Shown one piece after another: positions 31,600 to 33,345 of a stretch of DNA of 33,345 nucleotides; within the stretch, counting starts at the first letter, position 1, and each line of letters starts with the position of its first letter. The DNA is from Clostridiales bacterium (lineage in GTDB: Bacteria; Bacillota; Clostridia; Oscillospirales; Oscillospiraceae): contig SFLD01000017.1 of the NCBI GenBank assembly GCA_004553545.1, forward strand, positions 1 to 33,345, written 5' to 3'. A program made the position numbers and the translations under genes. Under the pieces are notes generated by a model. The model was not told the origin of the DNA and did not search any database. It saw only the letters and a program-made list of their open reading frames with translations.

Positions 31600-32301
31600 T
31601 CAGGTGGCCGCCCCGTAATTTCTGGCGCCGAAAATGGCAGTGCCCACGCGGACCATGGTGGCCCCGGCACGGATGGCTTCCTCAAAATCGCCGCTCATGC
31701 CCATGGACAGGTATTCTAATTCATTATGGAACAATTTCTCGTTGATGTCAACAGAAAGCGCCCGGACTTTTTCAAAATAGGGGCGGCTTTCCCGGGGATC
31801 GGCGCAGACCGGCGGGATGGTCATAAGGCCCCGGACGCGGACGTTGGGCAGCCCTAAGGCGGCTTCCGCGACGGAGTAGACCTCGGTCATGGGCAGGCCG
31901 CCCTTGCTCTCCTCCCCGGCGGCGCTGACCTCCAGCAGGATGTCCTGGGTGACGCCCCGCTTCTCCGCCAGGCGCTGGACCTCTTGGAGGAGGGGGAGGG
32001 AGTCGATGGACTCGATGAGGTCCACCCGGCCCACGAGATACTTCACCTTGTTGCGCTGCAGTCGGCCGATGAAGTGGAGGGCGGCGCCGGCGTAAGCCCC
32101 CTGGGCGTCCTTTTCCAGCAGCTCCTGGACCCGGTTTTCCCCCAGGGCGGTGAGGCCGCCGGCGATGGCCTCCCGGCAGGCGGCGGCGTCGTTCATCTTG
32201 CTGGCGCCCACCAGCAGGATGTCCTCGGGCCTGCGGCCGGCGCTCTCCGCGGCGGCGGCGATCCGGGAGCGGACGGCGGCGATGTTTTCAGCGATGGACA
32301 T
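31600..32301 (-). CDS. ylmE: PLP-homeostasis protein, YggS/YlmE family
   Basis: A 233-residue pyridoxal-phosphate-binding protein of the PLPBP family (single-domain alanine-racemase fold). It helps keep PLP and amino-acid pools balanced and has no known strong enzyme activity. The PLP lysine is Lys35 in LVGASKMND, and GENRVQELLEK, HFIGRLQRNKVKYLV and SMGMSGDFEEAI are all conserved. AAAGGAG lies 8 bases upstream of the ATG. It starts 28 bp after the HlyD-like gene and is followed after 34 bp by sepF, the typical Firmicute gene order. Confidence 0.93.
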   Translation of the reverse strand: MSIAENIAAVRSRIAAAAESAGRRPEDILLVGASKMNDAAACREAIAGGLTALGENRVQELLEKDAQGAYAGAALHFIGRLQRNKVKYLVGRVDLIESIDSLPLLQEVQRLAEKRGVTQDILLEVSAAGEESKGGLPMTEVYSVAEAALGLPNVRVRGLMTIPPVCADPRESRPYFEKVRALSVDINEKLFHNELEYLSMGMSGDFEEAIRAGATMVRVGTAIFGARNYGAAT

Positions 32302-32329
32302 GGAAGCGCTCCTTTCTCTTTGGCGGGGG

Positions 32330-33345
32330 TCAGCGGACCACGGCGCCGTCGGACAGTTCCTTGGCGGTGAGGATGATCTCCTCCCCCGGGCGGAGGCGGA
32401 GGCTCTCCTTCTCGGCGGCGGCCCTCACCAGGGAGAAGCCGTCACCGGTGTAGACCACGGTGACGGGCTTGAAGCGGGCCACCCGGCCCACCACGGTGTA
32501 GACGCCGGTGGTGCGGGTGGTGATCTCCTCCCCGTTCTCACCGGTGGTGGTGACGGTGTCCACCCGCAGGGCGGTCTGGGGGACCCGGATGCCCTCGGTG
32601 GTCTTCAGGATGATGGAGGCGCTCTGGTGGCGGAGGAGCGTCAGCTCCGCGAGGTACTCCCGGCCGGAGAGGATGACCAGGGTCCGGCCATTCTCGCTCT
32701 CCCCCACCCGCCAGACCTCCGCCGGCAGGTCGTCCGCCGCGCCCTTGGAAAAGCGCAGGGTGACGCTCTGGCCCTCCGTGAGGTCTGCGGCGTCGTCGTC
32801 CGGCAGGGCGGCGGCGTAGTACCAGCGGTCAGAGGTGATGAGCTTGCCCACGTTGGAGCTGACGGCGCTGTCCGCCGTCAGGGCGCTGAGGGCGGAGGGG
32901 GTCAGGGTATCCAGGCTCTCCGGGGTGAGGACGGTCTCGTAGCCGTCCACCACGGCGGAGTAGATGCCGCTCTTCGGGGCCGTCAGGGTGCGGACGGAGT
33001 TCGCCCCCTGGGCCGCCAGGCTCTTGCGCTGGGCCTGGAGCTCCGCCAGCTCCGCCGCGGCGTCCGTGCCGTCGCCCCGGCTGTAGTCCCGCTTCAGGAC
33101 CAGGGAGCGGAGCTGGGAGATCTCGCTCTCCGCCTGGGCCAGGGCCCCGCCCTCCACCGAGCGGCGCAGGGAGAGGAGGGAATCCTGGATCTGGCTGTCC
33201 AGCCGGAGGGAGGCCACGCCGCTGAGGCTCTCCTCCGCGGCGTAGCGGAGCTGCTCGATGCGCTCATCCAGGCGGTCCAGCTCCGTCTGCCGGTCCAGGG
33301 ACGCCTGGTCGGCGTAGACCTTCGCCACGGTGCCGCCCTGGGAGA
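32330..33345 (-). CDS. HlyD-like secretion/adaptor protein, N terminus outside window
   Basis: The frame is open to the window edge (SQGGTVAKVYADQASLDRQ), so the N-terminal anchor is missing. The visible 338 residues have a long helical hairpin with EAESEISQLR-type coiled coil (about 20-120 of the visible part), then a lipoyl/barrel segment (TLTAPKSGIYSAVVDGYE) and a late beta-rich region ending in IRVPQTALRVD. This architecture fits HlyD-type membrane fusion proteins. A GTG at 33328 is within the gene and unlikely to be the start. It heads the minus-strand ylmE-sepF-divIVA cluster. Such an adaptor upstream of ylmE occurs in related Clostridia, but its function there is not established. Confidence 0.8.
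   Translation of the reverse strand, partial: SQGGTVAKVYADQASLDRQTELDRLDERIEQLRYAAEESLSGVASLRLDSQIQDSLLSLRRSVEGGALAQAESEISQLRSLVLKRDYSRGDGTDAAAELAELQAQRKSLAAQGANSVRTLTAPKSGIYSAVVDGYETVLTPESLDTLTPSALSALTADSAVSSNVGKLITSDRWYYAAALPDDDAADLTEGQSVTLRFSKGAADDLPAEVWRVGESENGRTLVILSGREYLAELTLLRHQSASIILKTTEGIRVPQTALRVDTVTTTGENGEEITTRTTGVYTVVGRVARFKPVTVVYTGDGFSLVRAAAEKESLRLRPGEEIILTAKELSDGAVVR

Overview
The window is chromosomal DNA from a high-GC, spore-forming clostridial Firmicute, most likely of the Oscillospiraceae/Oscillospirales type. The evidence is the rimP-nusA-rnpM-L7Ae-infB-rbfA-nrnA-truB-ribF order, a SpoIID gene, the SepF/DivIVA division cluster, a DUF1540 protein, strong Shine-Dalgarno sites with frequent TTG/GTG starts, and GTAGGGGC-type dispersed hairpin repeats between genes. 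The taxonomic call is inference; no rRNA gene is present.

Layout, left to right. (1) 1-4.4 kb: the 3' end of gyrB, a DinD-type DNA-damage gene inserted in the operon, then gyrA. (2) 4.4-5.4 kb: a gene-free stretch packed with hairpin repeats. (3) 5.4-14.0 kb: a complete transcription/translation operon, with a leader hairpin before rimP, an L7Ae protein with a long Gly/Pro/Lys/Arg tail, and a terminator-like hairpin between infB and rbfA. (4) 14.1-17.4 kb, minus strand: a small-multidrug-export family protein, a YtrA-type GntR regulator with an ABC ATPase and permease, and an unidentified membrane protein. (5) 17.5-19.1 kb: spoIID, then a RelB/DinJ antitoxin whose YoeB-like toxin is reduced to about 13 codons next to a surviving terminator. 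(6) 19.2-24.1 kb: a probable envelope-stress unit made of an exported protein with a degenerate NodB deacetylase domain, an OmpR-type response regulator, a histidine kinase, and a membrane-anchored HtrA protease. (7) 24.1-25.5 kb: a second repeat cluster, two half-length TauE/SafE genes and a DUF1540 gene. (8) 25.6-28.6 kb: pepF, convergent with an XRE/TPR-like regulator. (9) 28.7-29.4 kb: a second copy of the composite repeat seen after gyrA. (10) 29.5-33.3 kb, minus strand: an HlyD-like adaptor (cut by the window end), ylmE, sepF, divIVA, a terminator, and a HAD phosphatase.

Most genes are ordinary housekeeping genes. The points most worth following are: the covarying hairpin repeat family present as two composite blocks about 24 kb apart; dinD inside the gyrase operon next to a GyrA with a natural alanine at the main quinolone position; the decapitated toxin-antitoxin locus; the pseudo-deacetylase ahead of the two-component system; and the low-complexity tail on the L7Ae protein. 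I did not find a clearly new defence or mobile system.
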